A program made the translations under genes and the position numbers. A DNA stretch of 64,000 nt from Flavobacterium gelidilacus DSM 15343 (GTDB taxonomy: Bacteria > Bacteroidota > Bacteroidia > Flavobacteriales > Flavobacteriaceae). The notes below the pieces were generated by a model. That model was not told the origin of the DNA and ran no database searches. It saw only the letters and a list, made by a program, of their open reading frames with translations. The stretch is from NCBI RefSeq assembly GCF_000422685.1, contig NZ_KE383904.1, positions 196,257 through 260,256 of the forward strand, given 5' to 3'. Positions 8,460-17,494 of the stretch are shown here, piece by piece (within the stretch, counting starts at the first letter, position 1; every line of letters starts with the position of its first letter).

Positions 8460-9428
8460 ATGAATTTAGATTTACTGATCGACAACTTAAAAAACCCAGC
8501 TTTATTATTTTTTATTTTAGGAATAATTGCTGTACGCTTGAAAAGTGATTTGACTATTCCAGAGAATTCTTCCAAGTTTATTTCTCTATATCTTTTGTTT
8601 GCAATTGGTTTTAAAGGTGGTCAAGAATTAGCGCACAGTGAATTTTCAATGGAAATTATTTACTGTATTATTTTTGGACTTTCAACAGCTGTTTTGATTC
8701 CTATTATTACCTTTTTTATACTAAAGAAAAAGCTTTCAGTTTCTAATGCTGGTGCTATTGCTGCAGCCTATGGTTCTGTAAGCGCTGTAACTTTTGTAAC
8801 AGCCATTTCTTTTCTAGAATTACAAGACATCACTTTTAATGGACACATGGTAGCTGTGATGGCTTTGATGGAAGCACCTGCAATTATCGTAGGAGTTGTT
8901 TTAATTCGCATGTTTTCATCTAAAAAAGAAACGGATGCATCTCAATCTTTAGGATCAATTATAAAACATTCTTTTACCAACGGAAGTGTTCTTCTAATTT
9001 TAGGAAGTTTAGTAATTGGATTTTTGGCAAGTGACGAACAAGCGTTAGGTATTAAACCTTTTACAAACGATTTGTTTAAAGGGTTTTTAGCAATTTTTCT
9101 ATTAGATATGGGAATCGTTTGTGGTAAAAAATTAAAAGATTTTTTAAAGAATGGAGCTTTTACAACAGTTTTTGCCATAGTAGTTCCATTGATAAACGGA
9201 ATTATATTTGCTTGCTTAAGTGGTTTTTTTACTCAAAATATTGGTGATAGATTCATGTTAGCCGTTTTGGCAGCAAGTGCTTCATATATAGCTGTTCCTG
9301 CTGCCATGAAGATTGCAGTGCCTAAAGCAAATCCGGGAATTTTTATTCCAATGGCTTTAGCAATTACTTTTCCTGTCAATATTACTATAGGAATGCCGAT
9401 TTATATGTTTGTGATTATGTCTTGTTAA
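8460..9428 (+). CDS. sbtA: Sodium-dependent bicarbonate transporter, SbtA family
   Basis: 322 residues with about ten hydrophobic helices arranged as two inverted halves. The N-terminus (NPALLFFILGIIAVRLKSDL) and the GAIAAAYGSVSAVTFVTA and AASASYIAVPAAMKIAVPKA segments are the substrate and sodium site motifs of the SbtA family. In cyanobacteria SbtA imports bicarbonate; in a heterotroph the likely use is anaplerotic or carbonic-anhydrase-linked bicarbonate supply. No SbtB-type PII partner lies next to it. It follows the bicarbonate-using Sua5/TsaC enzyme by 10 bp, a suggestive but unproven pairing. Confidence 0.88.
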   Translation: MNLDLLIDNLKNPALLFFILGIIAVRLKSDLTIPENSSKFISLYLLFAIGFKGGQELAHSEFSMEIIYCIIFGLSTAVLIPIITFFILKKKLSVSNAGAIAAAYGSVSAVTFVTAISFLELQDITFNGHMVAVMALMEAPAIIVGVVLIRMFSSKKETDASQSLGSIIKHSFTNGSVLLILGSLVIGFLASDEQALGIKPFTNDLFKGFLAIFLLDMGIVCGKKLKDFLKNGAFTTVFAIVVPLINGIIFACLSGFFTQNIGDRFMLAVLAASASYIAVPAAMKIAVPKANPGIFIPMALAITFPVNITIGMPIYMFVIMSC

Positions 9429-9490
9429 AAAATTAAATTAATTTATACTAACTAAGGTATTTTTAAGTTATTCTAAAATAACATCATAAA

Positions 9491-10114
9491 ATGAAATACC
9501 TTTTTTTAGTAGTTTTTATAGTAGTCTTTAGTTGTAAAGAAGTTTCTTCGGAAAAATTTCTTTCCGAAATAGTTAATAAGGAAAAGTCAGCTAAAGACTA
9601 TTCTAAAAAACATCAAGAAGCTTTAACTTATTGTGAAGATAATGGTTTTAACGAAAACTATTATTTTTTAGTTGATATGAGTATTCATTCAGGTAAAAAT
9701 AGATTTTTTGTTTACGATTTTATTTCAGAAACTATTACAGATAAAAATCTTGTAACCCATGGAAGTTGCGATAAATTTGAAGATAATGAAACCAAATGGG
9801 AAAAAGCAAAATTTAGTAATGCAAAAAATAGTCATTGTTCATCAAAAGGGAAGTTTAAAATTGGTAAACGCGATTATAGTAGTTGGGGAATTAATGTAAA
9901 ATATTGGCTACATGGTTTAGAACCTTCAAACAATAGTGCTGTTGAAAGAGTAGTGGTGCTTCATTCTTGGAATGCTGTTAAAAATAAAGAAATTTATCCT
10001 AAATATTCACCTTTAAGTTGGGGTTGTCCTGCTGTTTCTAATGAATTTATGAAAGTTTTAGATGAAAAATTAAAAATATCAGAAAAGCCTGTTTTACTTT
10101 GGATTATAGAATAA
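9491..10114 (+). CDS. L,D-transpeptidase-like (YkuD_2) lipoprotein
   Basis: 207 residues with a lipoprotein signal ending at Cys15 (VFSC-KE). The catalytic domain has the pattern VVLHSWNAV followed by SPLSWGCPAVS, matching the H...SxGCxA nucleophile block of murein L,D-transpeptidase-like YkuD_2 proteins. Such enzymes act on peptidoglycan peptides in the periplasm. The catalytic Cys in SWGCPAVS is intact. Its stop codon abuts the stop of the convergent DUF2721 gene with no spacer. Confidence 0.85.
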   Translation: MKYLFLVVFIVVFSCKEVSSEKFLSEIVNKEKSAKDYSKKHQEALTYCEDNGFNENYYFLVDMSIHSGKNRFFVYDFISETITDKNLVTHGSCDKFEDNETKWEKAKFSNAKNSHCSSKGKFKIGKRDYSSWGINVKYWLHGLEPSNNSAVERVVVLHSWNAVKNKEIYPKYSPLSWGCPAVSNEFMKVLDEKLKISEKPVLLWIIE

Positions 10115-10128
10115 TTATTCTGTTTTTT
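10108..10128. terminator. Palindrome containing both convergent stop codons
   Basis: A 14-bp perfect palindrome (10108-10121) contains the TAA of the YkuD-like gene and, on the other strand, the TAA of the DUF2721 gene, and is followed by six Ts. It may serve as a minimal terminator, but it has no loop and would form only a short hairpin. Confidence 0.35.
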
Positions 10129-10516
10129 CTTCTATTAAATCACTTAAATGAACTCTCAAAGCTGTCACTGAAATACTAATTTCCCAAAATGATAAAGCTA
10201 GAGAAGCCAGCAAAGAAAGCATACTAGCTCCGAAAAGAAATATACCAATCATTTGTTGTTCAATGAATAACAAAAGCATCGCAAAAACAGATAAGAACAA
10301 ACACATTACACCAAAAAGTTGCATGTATCTGATTAATGTAATGCGAAGATTTAAGTTTTTAATTTGCAGTAAGATACTTTTTGTTTGTTCTTGGTCATAC
10401 GTTTTTTTTAAGCTTCTAACTATTTGAGCAATAGTTAAAAAGCGATTGGTATAAGCCAATAAAATTAGAGAAGTTGCAGAAAAAAGTAGTGCTGGAGTTT
10501 CTATGTTTAATGTCAT
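10115..10516 (-). CDS. DUF2721 membrane protein
   Basis: 133 residues. The first helix is at about 7-25, a basic cytoplasmic stretch follows, and two more helices are at about 66-84 and 86-108, with a final amphipathic segment. This topology and the TPALLFSATSLILLAYTNRFL start match the small DUF2721 family, whose function is unknown. It lies 3 bp downstream of the DUF389 gene in the same orientation, so both should be co-transcribed. Confidence 0.75.
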   Translation of the reverse strand: MTLNIETPALLFSATSLILLAYTNRFLTIAQIVRSLKKTYDQEQTKSILLQIKNLNLRITLIRYMQLFGVMCLFLSVFAMLLLFIEQQMIGIFLFGASMLSLLASLALSFWEISISVTALRVHLSDLIEEKTE

Positions 10517-10519
10517 GAT

Positions 10520-11815
10520 CTAATTTTCGTAGTTTATTATAATTTCATCTGTATTTAACCTAACTTTTAACCATTCTTTTATTTGATTTCTTTCTTTCGA
10601 ATTTATTTTTTCAATAGATTTTAGATTAGAAATCCAAATATTTTTCTGTAGGGAATCATTTACTAAAGTAGATGGCTGCAAAACAAAATTTTCAATAGAA
10701 GGATATTGTGCTTTTAATTCTTTGTAAATTTGAGTAGTCAATGTTTTTTGTTTATTAATACTGTCTAATTGATTAGAAAGATTTTCAATAAGAATGGCTT
10801 TTTCACTAATAGCATTAGTTAATAATTTTTCTTGATCGTTATTGTTGCTTTCATTTAAATATGAAAAACCTTGTTGAATTTTTAAAATACAGTCTTGAAG
10901 ATAATATTTATTTAGTTTAGCTTTTAACACATTGACAGCACTATCCTTTATTAATAATCCTCCATAAGTTAATACAATCTCCTTGCCATCAGCATTTATA
11001 GTTTTTTTTAATAAATAATTGTCTGGTAAGTTAGCTTCATTGTTAATAAATTCGTTGGCTTTTTTTTCAAATTTATTTTTTTGCACAATGTCATATCCAA
11101 AATAAATACTTGGAATTAAAGTTATGATTACTATTATCCAAACAATTCTATTTACTCTGGCTTTTTCTTTTTCATCAGGATGAACTTTAAAAGGAAATTT
11201 TAAAAGTCGAGCAGTAATTAAGGTCGCCAAAGCAATAAAAACGGTATTAATTAAGAATAAATAGAAAGCACCTAAAAAATATTCCCATCGTAAAGTTGCT
11301 AAACCATACCCAGCAGTACATAATGGAGGCATCAATGCAGTTGCAATAGCTACACCAGGAATGACGTTTCCTTTTAGTTTACTTGAAGTAGCTAAAATTC
11401 CAGCTAAACCACCAACAAAAGCAATTAATACATCATAAATTGTTGGAGAAGTTCTGGCTAATATTTCAGTATGAGCATCATTTATTGGTGAAATTGCAAA
11501 GTATAAAGTTGAAGTAACCAAACCAACAGCAGCAGCAAAAAGATAATTATAACCAGCTTTTTTAAGCAATGTTAAATCATTAATAGCCATTCCTAAACCT
11601 AACCCCATAATTGGTCCCATTAAAGGAGAAATTAACATGGCTCCAATAACTACAGCAGGAGAATTTATATTTAAACCCAATGATGCAATAAAAATAGCAA
11701 ATACTAAAACCCAAAGATTGGTTCCTTGAAAATCAACACCATTATAGATAGATTCAATAACATTTTTGAAACTTTCTTTTTCTCTGTTTAATTTAAAATT
11801 GTCTAATATATTCAT
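10520..11815 (-). CDS. DUF389 membrane protein
   Basis: 431 residues. The N-terminal half has six or more membrane helices with the DUF389 signature: GAMLISPLMGPIMGLGLGMAINDL near residues 55-78, GLAGILATSSKLKGNVIPGVAIATALMPPLCTAGYGL near 130-170, then further helices to about 240. The C-terminal ~190 residues are soluble, charged and partly coiled coil. The family is widespread in Bacteroidota with no established substrate. It forms an operon with DUF2721. Upstream lies the terminator of the S9 peptidase gene. Confidence 0.88.
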   Translation of the reverse strand: MNILDNFKLNREKESFKNVIESIYNGVDFQGTNLWVLVFAIFIASLGLNINSPAVVIGAMLISPLMGPIMGLGLGMAINDLTLLKKAGYNYLFAAAVGLVTSTLYFAISPINDAHTEILARTSPTIYDVLIAFVGGLAGILATSSKLKGNVIPGVAIATALMPPLCTAGYGLATLRWEYFLGAFYLFLINTVFIALATLITARLLKFPFKVHPDEKEKARVNRIVWIIVIITLIPSIYFGYDIVQKNKFEKKANEFINNEANLPDNYLLKKTINADGKEIVLTYGGLLIKDSAVNVLKAKLNKYYLQDCILKIQQGFSYLNESNNNDQEKLLTNAISEKAILIENLSNQLDSINKQKTLTTQIYKELKAQYPSIENFVLQPSTLVNDSLQKNIWISNLKSIEKINSKERNQIKEWLKVRLNTDEIIINYEN

Positions 11816-11869
11816 GTAGGCTTATTTCTATAGTGTAAAAATACATTTTCTTTTTTGATTTTTTTTCAT

Positions 11870-11903
11870 AAAAAATCCGATATGAAGTTCATATCGGATT
11901 TTT
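11870..11903 (-). terminator. Terminator of the S9 peptidase gene
   Basis: A 15-bp perfect stem (11871-11885 with 11889-11903) has a 3-nt loop. Read on the minus strand it ends in a T-run. It lies 22 bp after the peptidase stop and before the DUF389 start. Confidence 0.85.
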
Positions 11904-11924
11904 GATTCCCTATTTATATTTTAT

Positions 11925-14333
11925 TTAATTTTTTAAATACTTCTCTAAAAACTGGTCTTGTTCCCACAATAAATGAAAAATATTTTCTTGAGCAACATAA
12001 CCATGACTTTCTTTTGGCAAAAGAACCATTCTTACTGGAGCACCTAATCCTTTTAAAGCTTGAAAATAACGTTCCGTTTGCAAAGTAAATGTGCCAGGAT
12101 TGTTATCTGCTTCGCCATGAACTAATAACAGAGGTGTTTTCATTTTTTGTGCATTCATAAATGGTGACATTGTGTTATAAATAGCAGGAACATCCCAATA
12201 ATTACGTTGTTCACTCTGAAAACCAAATGGAGTTAATGTTCTGTTGTAAGCTCCACTTCGTGCAATTCCACAAGCAAATAAATTAGAGTGTGTTAGTAAA
12301 TTTGCAGTCATAAACGCACCATAACTATGTCCACCAACAGCCACTTTTGCTTTGTTGATATAACCTAATTTGTCAACAGCATCAATTGCAGCTTCAGCAT
12401 TTCCAACTAATTGTTGGATAAAAGTATCGTTTGGTTCTGTTTCTCCTTCTCCTACAATTGGAAAAGAAGCATCATCCAAAACCGCATAACCTCTAGTTAC
12501 CCAATAAACAAATGAACCATAATATGGGAAAGTGAATTCATTAGGATTTTGTGTGCTTTGTCCAGCACTGTTTTTGTCTTTATACTCTCTAGGATAAGCC
12601 CAAATTAATAAAGGTAATTTTTCTTTTTTCTTCATATCATAACCTGCTGGCAAGTATAAAGTTCCAGATAAATCTACACCATCTTTTCTTTTGTAATTGA
12701 TAACTTCTTTATAAACATTTTTAATGCTTTCAAAAGGATTAGCAAATTGCGTAATTGGCGTTACTTTTTTGCTTTTTAAGCTTCGCATATAATAATTTGG
12801 ATACTCATTTTTAGATTGAAGCATAATCATAACTTCACCTTTTTTTACATCTTCTAACGAAAGTAAATCTTCTTTTTTGTCTTTATAAGCTGATTGGTAT
12901 AAACGTTTTGGAGTTAATGATTTTAAACTAAATTCATCAATAAAAGGAAATTGACCATCTTTTGTATAACCATTACCGATTAAATATAAATTATTATTTT
13001 CTACTAATAATACATTTTGTCCAAATTCGTTTTTATGGGTTTCAAAATTCCCAGGATCAGCGTAGACATCTTGCGAATTTCTATCTGAAATAATTTTTGG
13101 AGTTACAGCGCTATTTGATGGATCAAAAAGATATGTTTTTGCATTTCTGGTGTCATACCAACTATCATAAGCAATTGCTATGTTTTTTGTTCCCCAAGTA
13201 ATTCCAGCATAACGCTGTTTTGTTTTTAAAATTGAAGTAGGTTTTGAAGTAAAAGGAGCATCCCAAGAAAAAACTTCATCTCTAAATTCTACTTCATTTG
13301 CTGGGTCACCTTCGTCTAATGCTTCTACATAAGATAAAGTTGCGGGTAAATCATTTCTCCAACCCATACTTCTTATTCCTTTACGTGTTGCCATAAAACC
13401 TTTTGGTCTAATTTCGTCTAAGGGAACTTCATTTACAACTTTTACGGACTTTCCACTTGCATCATAAATTGTAGATGTTATAGGGAAACGACTTACAGAA
13501 ACTATATAAGAAAATGGTTTCTCAACTGTGTTTATCATAATGAAATTTCCATCAGGAGAAAAACTTTCACCAGCATACATAGCAGCTTCTTTGAATAATG
13601 ATTTAGTTCCATTTAAAGAAACCTTATATAATTCTGAAGTAATTAAACTTTCAAAATTAGCCTCGTCAGTTTTGTTTTTTAATAAATCTTGATAGGTTCT
13701 ATTCTGAGATTTTGAACCATCACTAGTTGAAACAGTTGGTCCAGTTGGAATATCTTTCAACGTATCAATTAAAGCAGGTTTGTTTGCAGGTAAAGTTCTA
13801 ATTAAGATGTTTTCACTGTCATTAAACCAACTTGCTGGATTTCCAATATTTGCATTTATAATTCCTTCGGTTAGTTTTTTAGCTGAAGCAGAGGTAACAT
13901 CAATAACCCATAATTCAACTCCTTTTTGAGTGGTTTGTGTAAATGAAATTTTCTTATAGTTTGGTGACCAAGAAATATTTGTAATTCGAGGATTTTTTGG
14001 TAAACCTGAAACTTGAGTAAGATTTTTATCAGAAAATTTTCTGATTTTTAAATTGTTGATGTAAGTTACTGAACTTGAAATGTTGGTAATTGGGTTAATT
14101 CGTAAACCACCTAATTTCATTTCATCTTGATTTAAATCTTCAAGATTTTTGTATGTATTTCTATAACTAAATAAAATATATTGACGCTCTTTATCCATAG
14201 ATATTGAAGGTGCTCTTTCATAATCCGCTAAAGCCAAAATCTCTTTTGGAGGTGTTTGGTAAGAAACATTTTCTTGCGAAAAACCCAAAAATCCTATAAA
14301 TAGGAAAAGTAAGTGTAAAAATTTTAATTTCAT
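11925..14333 (-). CDS. S9-family serine peptidase (glutamyl endopeptidase-like)
   Basis: 802 residues with a Sec signal peptide (residues 1-19, ending FSQ). Residues 40-540 form a WD/beta-propeller-type gating domain; the C-terminal ~250 residues are an alpha/beta-hydrolase. The nucleophile is Ser670 in GGHSYGAF, followed by the acid in LVHGEADNNPGTF and the catalytic His in KESHGY near the C-terminus. The layout resembles the glutamyl-specific S9D peptidases known from Bacteroidota and plants. It should act in the periplasm or outside, degrading peptides. Single gene with its own terminator. Confidence 0.9.
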   Translation of the reverse strand: MKLKFLHLLFLFIGFLGFSQENVSYQTPPKEILALADYERAPSISMDKERQYILFSYRNTYKNLEDLNQDEMKLGGLRINPITNISSSVTYINNLKIRKFSDKNLTQVSGLPKNPRITNISWSPNYKKISFTQTTQKGVELWVIDVTSASAKKLTEGIINANIGNPASWFNDSENILIRTLPANKPALIDTLKDIPTGPTVSTSDGSKSQNRTYQDLLKNKTDEANFESLITSELYKVSLNGTKSLFKEAAMYAGESFSPDGNFIMINTVEKPFSYIVSVSRFPITSTIYDASGKSVKVVNEVPLDEIRPKGFMATRKGIRSMGWRNDLPATLSYVEALDEGDPANEVEFRDEVFSWDAPFTSKPTSILKTKQRYAGITWGTKNIAIAYDSWYDTRNAKTYLFDPSNSAVTPKIISDRNSQDVYADPGNFETHKNEFGQNVLLVENNNLYLIGNGYTKDGQFPFIDEFSLKSLTPKRLYQSAYKDKKEDLLSLEDVKKGEVMIMLQSKNEYPNYYMRSLKSKKVTPITQFANPFESIKNVYKEVINYKRKDGVDLSGTLYLPAGYDMKKKEKLPLLIWAYPREYKDKNSAGQSTQNPNEFTFPYYGSFVYWVTRGYAVLDDASFPIVGEGETEPNDTFIQQLVGNAEAAIDAVDKLGYINKAKVAVGGHSYGAFMTANLLTHSNLFACGIARSGAYNRTLTPFGFQSEQRNYWDVPAIYNTMSPFMNAQKMKTPLLLVHGEADNNPGTFTLQTERYFQALKGLGAPVRMVLLPKESHGYVAQENIFHLLWEQDQFLEKYLKN

Positions 14334-14476
14334 AAGTTGATTGATTTTGTTTTTTGAAGGCTCTAAAATACGTAGTTTTTTTAATAAAAAAGCAAAAATA
14401 AATGATAAAAAAAAGGCTAAATTTTATTAATTTAAAAATTTTGGTAATAAAATCATTTACTAATTTGATAATTTGG

Positions 14477-14484
14477 TAAATTTG
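14477..14484 (+). promoter_or_regulatory. -7 box of fabH
   Basis: TAAATTTG matches the TAnnTTTG consensus 29 bp before the fabH ATG. No Crp/Fnr-like dyad is found 29.5 bp upstream, in contrast to the promoters of the 27-61 kb block. Confidence 0.5.
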
Positions 14485-14512
14485 TTGCTTAAATATTTCA
14501 AATTTACTATTT

Positions 14513-15520
14513 ATGTATCATTCAAAAATAACAGGATTGGGTTTTTATGTACCTAATAATATTGTCACTAATGATGATTTGTCTAAAAAAATAGACACCA
14601 ATGACGAATGGATTCAAGAACGAACAGGAATTCAAGAAAGAAGACATGTCATAAGAGGAGAAGATACAACTACTTCAATGGGTGTAAAAGCTGCTGAGAT
14701 TGCCATTGAAAGAGCAAAAATAGCCAAAGAAGATATAGATTTTGTTGTGTTTGCAACTTTAAGTCCGGATTATTATTTTCCTGGCCCAGGAGTTTTAGTG
14801 CAAAGAGATTTGGGGTTAAGAACGGTTGGAGCTTTAGATGTTCGTAACCAATGTTCTGGATTTGTCTATGCCATTTCAGTTGCTGATCAATATATTAAAA
14901 CTGGAATGTATAAGAATATTTTAGTAATCGGTTCTGAATTACATTCAACTGGTTTAGATATGACAACTCGTGGAAGAGGCGTTTCTGTGATTTTTGGAGA
15001 TGGAGCTGGAGCAGCCATTTTATCTAGAGAAGAAGATTTGTCAAAAGGAATTTTATCAACCCATTTACATTCAGAAGGTCAACATGCTGAGGAATTAGCT
15101 TTAATAGCACCAGGTATGGGAAAAAGATGGGTGACAGATATTATTGCCGATAACGATCCAGATGACGAAAGTTATTATCCTTATATGAATGGTCAATTTG
15201 TATTTAAAAATGCAGTAGTTCGTTTCAGTGAAGTTATTAACGAAGGATTACAGGCTAATAATCTAGAGGTTTCAGACATTAATATGTTGATTCCTCATCA
15301 AGCAAATTTGAGGATTTCTCAATTTATTCAAAAGAAATTTGGGTTAAATGACGACCAAGTTTTCAATAACATTCAAAAATACGGAAATACAACAGCAGCT
15401 TCTATTCCAATTGCTTTAACAGAAGCTTGGGAACAAGGAAAAATTAAAGAAGGAGATTTAGTTGTTTTAGCAGCTTTTGGAAGTGGTTTTACTTGGGGAA
15501 GTGTAATTATTAGATGGTAA
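14513..15520 (+). CDS. fabH: 3-oxoacyl-ACP synthase III family protein
   Basis: Condenses an acyl-CoA starter with malonyl-ACP to begin fatty acid synthesis. In Bacteroidota several FabH paralogues exist, so this copy could instead serve a branched or specialised acyl product. The catalytic triad is complete: Cys114 (RNQCSGF), His262 (LIPHQANLR) and Asn292 (YGNTTAAS). At 335 residues the length is normal, with FGDGAGAAIL at 161-170. It stands alone, not next to plsX or rpmF, which is a mild hint that it is not the primary fabH. Confidence 0.88.
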   Translation: MYHSKITGLGFYVPNNIVTNDDLSKKIDTNDEWIQERTGIQERRHVIRGEDTTTSMGVKAAEIAIERAKIAKEDIDFVVFATLSPDYYFPGPGVLVQRDLGLRTVGALDVRNQCSGFVYAISVADQYIKTGMYKNILVIGSELHSTGLDMTTRGRGVSVIFGDGAGAAILSREEDLSKGILSTHLHSEGQHAEELALIAPGMGKRWVTDIIADNDPDDESYYPYMNGQFVFKNAVVRFSEVINEGLQANNLEVSDINMLIPHQANLRISQFIQKKFGLNDDQVFNNIQKYGNTTAASIPIALTEAWEQGKIKEGDLVVLAAFGSGFTWGSVIIRW

Positions 15521-15525
15521 AAATT

Positions 15526-15559
15526 GATTTTCTGATTTTCAGATACTAGATTTTCAGAT
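15526..15559. repeat. Extragenic repeat, copy 2
   Basis: Second copy of the 34-bp GATTTTC-type repeat found at 1277-1310, with about four differences. It lies 5 bp after the fabH stop. Confidence 0.6.
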
Positions 15560-15609
15560 TAATTTAATTTCATCCAAAAAAAAAGAAATACAGAGTAAAA
15601 CCTATAATA

Positions 15610-15640
15610 AATGCAGTTCATCCGAATTGCATTTTTTTTT
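15610..15640 (+). terminator. Terminator between fabH and argS
   Basis: A 10-bp stem with one G-T pair (15610-15619 with 15624-15633) has a 4-nt loop and is followed by a continuous T-run to 15640. Confidence 0.85.
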
Positions 15641-15675
15641 GCAAAAATATTTCAAAATCTATTGCCTAAATTTAC

Positions 15676-15683
15676 TACATTTG
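15676..15683 (+). promoter_or_regulatory. -7 box of argS
   Basis: TACATTTG fits TAnnTTTG and lies 21 bp before the argS ATG, so the leader should be very short. Confidence 0.55.
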
Positions 15684-15704
15684 CACCTTCAAAAAACACA
15701 TTAA

Positions 15705-17480
15705 ATGACTTTACATCAAATTCTTACCGAGCAGATACAAGACGCAATTCAAGAACTTTTCAATTTAACTATTGAAACAATTGAATTTCAAGCGACTAGG
15801 AAGGATTTTGAAGGTGATGTAACGATGGTTGTTTTTCCATTAGTAAAAATTTTGAAAGGAAATCCTGTTGAAATTGGAACTAAAATCGGAACTTTTTTAG
15901 CAGATAAAAATGACATCGTAAGTCGTTTTAATGTTGTGGGTGGTTTTTTAAATTTAGTAATTTCAGATGATTTTTATGTAAAATTCTTCAATTCAATTAA
16001 GAATAAAGAAGATTTTGGATTCGTAAAAATAGATGAAGATGCTAAAGCCATTATGGTTGAATATTCTTCGCCAAATACAAATAAACCTTTGCACTTAGGA
16101 CATATTCGTAATATTTTATTAGGCTATTCTGTAGCTGAAATCATAAAAGCATCCGGAAAAAAAGCTTATAAAACTCAAATTATTAACGATAGAGGAATTC
16201 ATATTTGTAAGTCAATGTTAGCTTGGCAAAAATATGGTGAAGGACAAACTCCAGCATCAACAGGTTTAAAAGGGGATAAATTAGTTGGGAATTTCTATGT
16301 AGAATTCGATAAGAACTACAAAAAAGAAATTGCTGTATTGATGGCTGAAGGAAAAACTGAAGATGAAGCTAAAAAATTAGCACCATCAATTGTTGAAGCG
16401 CAACAAATGTTGTTAAAATGGGAAGCTGGTGATGAAGATGTGGTAACGCTTTGGAAAACTATGAACCAATGGGTTTATGATGGTTTTGAACAAACATATA
16501 AAAACTTAGGAGTAAATTTTGATAGTTATTATTACGAAAGCAACACGTATTTATTAGGTAAAGAAGTAGTTCAATTTGGATTAGAAAAAGGGATTTTTGA
16601 AAAAGATCCTGATGGTTCAGTTTGGATTGACTTAACGGAAGATGGTTTAGATAGAAAAATTGTATTGCGTTCTGATGGAACAGCAGTTTATATGACGCAA
16701 GATATTGGAACAGCTATTCAACGTGTAAAAGATAATCCAGATATTGGTGGAATGGTTTATACGGTTGGAAATGAGCAAGATTATCATTTTAAAGTATTAT
16801 TCTTAATCCTAAAGAAATTAGGTTTTGAATGGGCAGAAAGCTTATTTCATTTATCATATGGAATGGTTGAATTACCTTCAGGAAAAATGAAATCTCGTGA
16901 AGGAACAGTTGTAGATGCAGATGATTTAATGCAAGAAATGATTACAACAGCTCAAACTATTTCTGAAGATTTAGGAAAATTAGATGGTTATTCGGAAGAA
17001 GAAAAATCTTGTTTATATGAAACAATTGGGATGGGTGCTTTAAAATATTACATGTTAAAAGTTGATCCTAAGAAACAAATGTTGTTCAATCCGGAAGAAT
17101 CGGTTGATTTTGCTGGAAATACTGGGCCTTTTATTCAATATACTTATGCTCGTATTCAATCAATTTTACGTAAAGCTGATTTTGATTGTTCTAAAGAAGT
17201 AAGTGTTGAATTGCATGAAAAAGAAAAAGAATTAATCAAACAAATTCAAATGTATCCTGATGTAATTCAGAGTGCGGCTACAAATTATAGTCCAGCTTTA
17301 ATTGCAAATTATACGTATGAGTTAGTAAAAGAATTCAATTCGTTTTATCAAAATGTTTCTATTTTAGGAGAAACCGATGAAGCTAAAAAGATATTCAGAG
17401 TTCAATTGTCTAGAACAGTTGGAAATACTATAAAATCAGCCTTTCAACTATTAGGAATTCAGGTTCCTGAACGAATGTAA
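15705..17480 (+). CDS. argS: Arginyl-tRNA synthetase
   Basis: Charges tRNA-Arg with arginine. 591 residues is the normal class I ArgS length. The order is an N-terminal Add-1-like domain (1-100), the HIGH-type signature in SSPNTNKPLHLGHIRN (about 123-138), the catalytic Rossmann fold, the KMSKS equivalent KMKSREG (about 395), and a C-terminal DALR anticodon-binding domain ending in GIQVPERM. It is monofunctional and essential. The next gene starts 15 bp later, so the surface-acylation genes may be partly read from the argS promoter. Confidence 0.98.
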   Translation: MTLHQILTEQIQDAIQELFNLTIETIEFQATRKDFEGDVTMVVFPLVKILKGNPVEIGTKIGTFLADKNDIVSRFNVVGGFLNLVISDDFYVKFFNSIKNKEDFGFVKIDEDAKAIMVEYSSPNTNKPLHLGHIRNILLGYSVAEIIKASGKKAYKTQIINDRGIHICKSMLAWQKYGEGQTPASTGLKGDKLVGNFYVEFDKNYKKEIAVLMAEGKTEDEAKKLAPSIVEAQQMLLKWEAGDEDVVTLWKTMNQWVYDGFEQTYKNLGVNFDSYYYESNTYLLGKEVVQFGLEKGIFEKDPDGSVWIDLTEDGLDRKIVLRSDGTAVYMTQDIGTAIQRVKDNPDIGGMVYTVGNEQDYHFKVLFLILKKLGFEWAESLFHLSYGMVELPSGKMKSREGTVVDADDLMQEMITTAQTISEDLGKLDGYSEEEKSCLYETIGMGALKYYMLKVDPKKQMLFNPEESVDFAGNTGPFIQYTYARIQSILRKADFDCSKEVSVELHEKEKELIKQIQMYPDVIQSAATNYSPALIANYTYELVKEFNSFYQNVSILGETDEAKKIFRVQLSRTVGNTIKSAFQLLGIQVPERM

Positions 17481-17494
17481 TTCATTTTCTAAAC

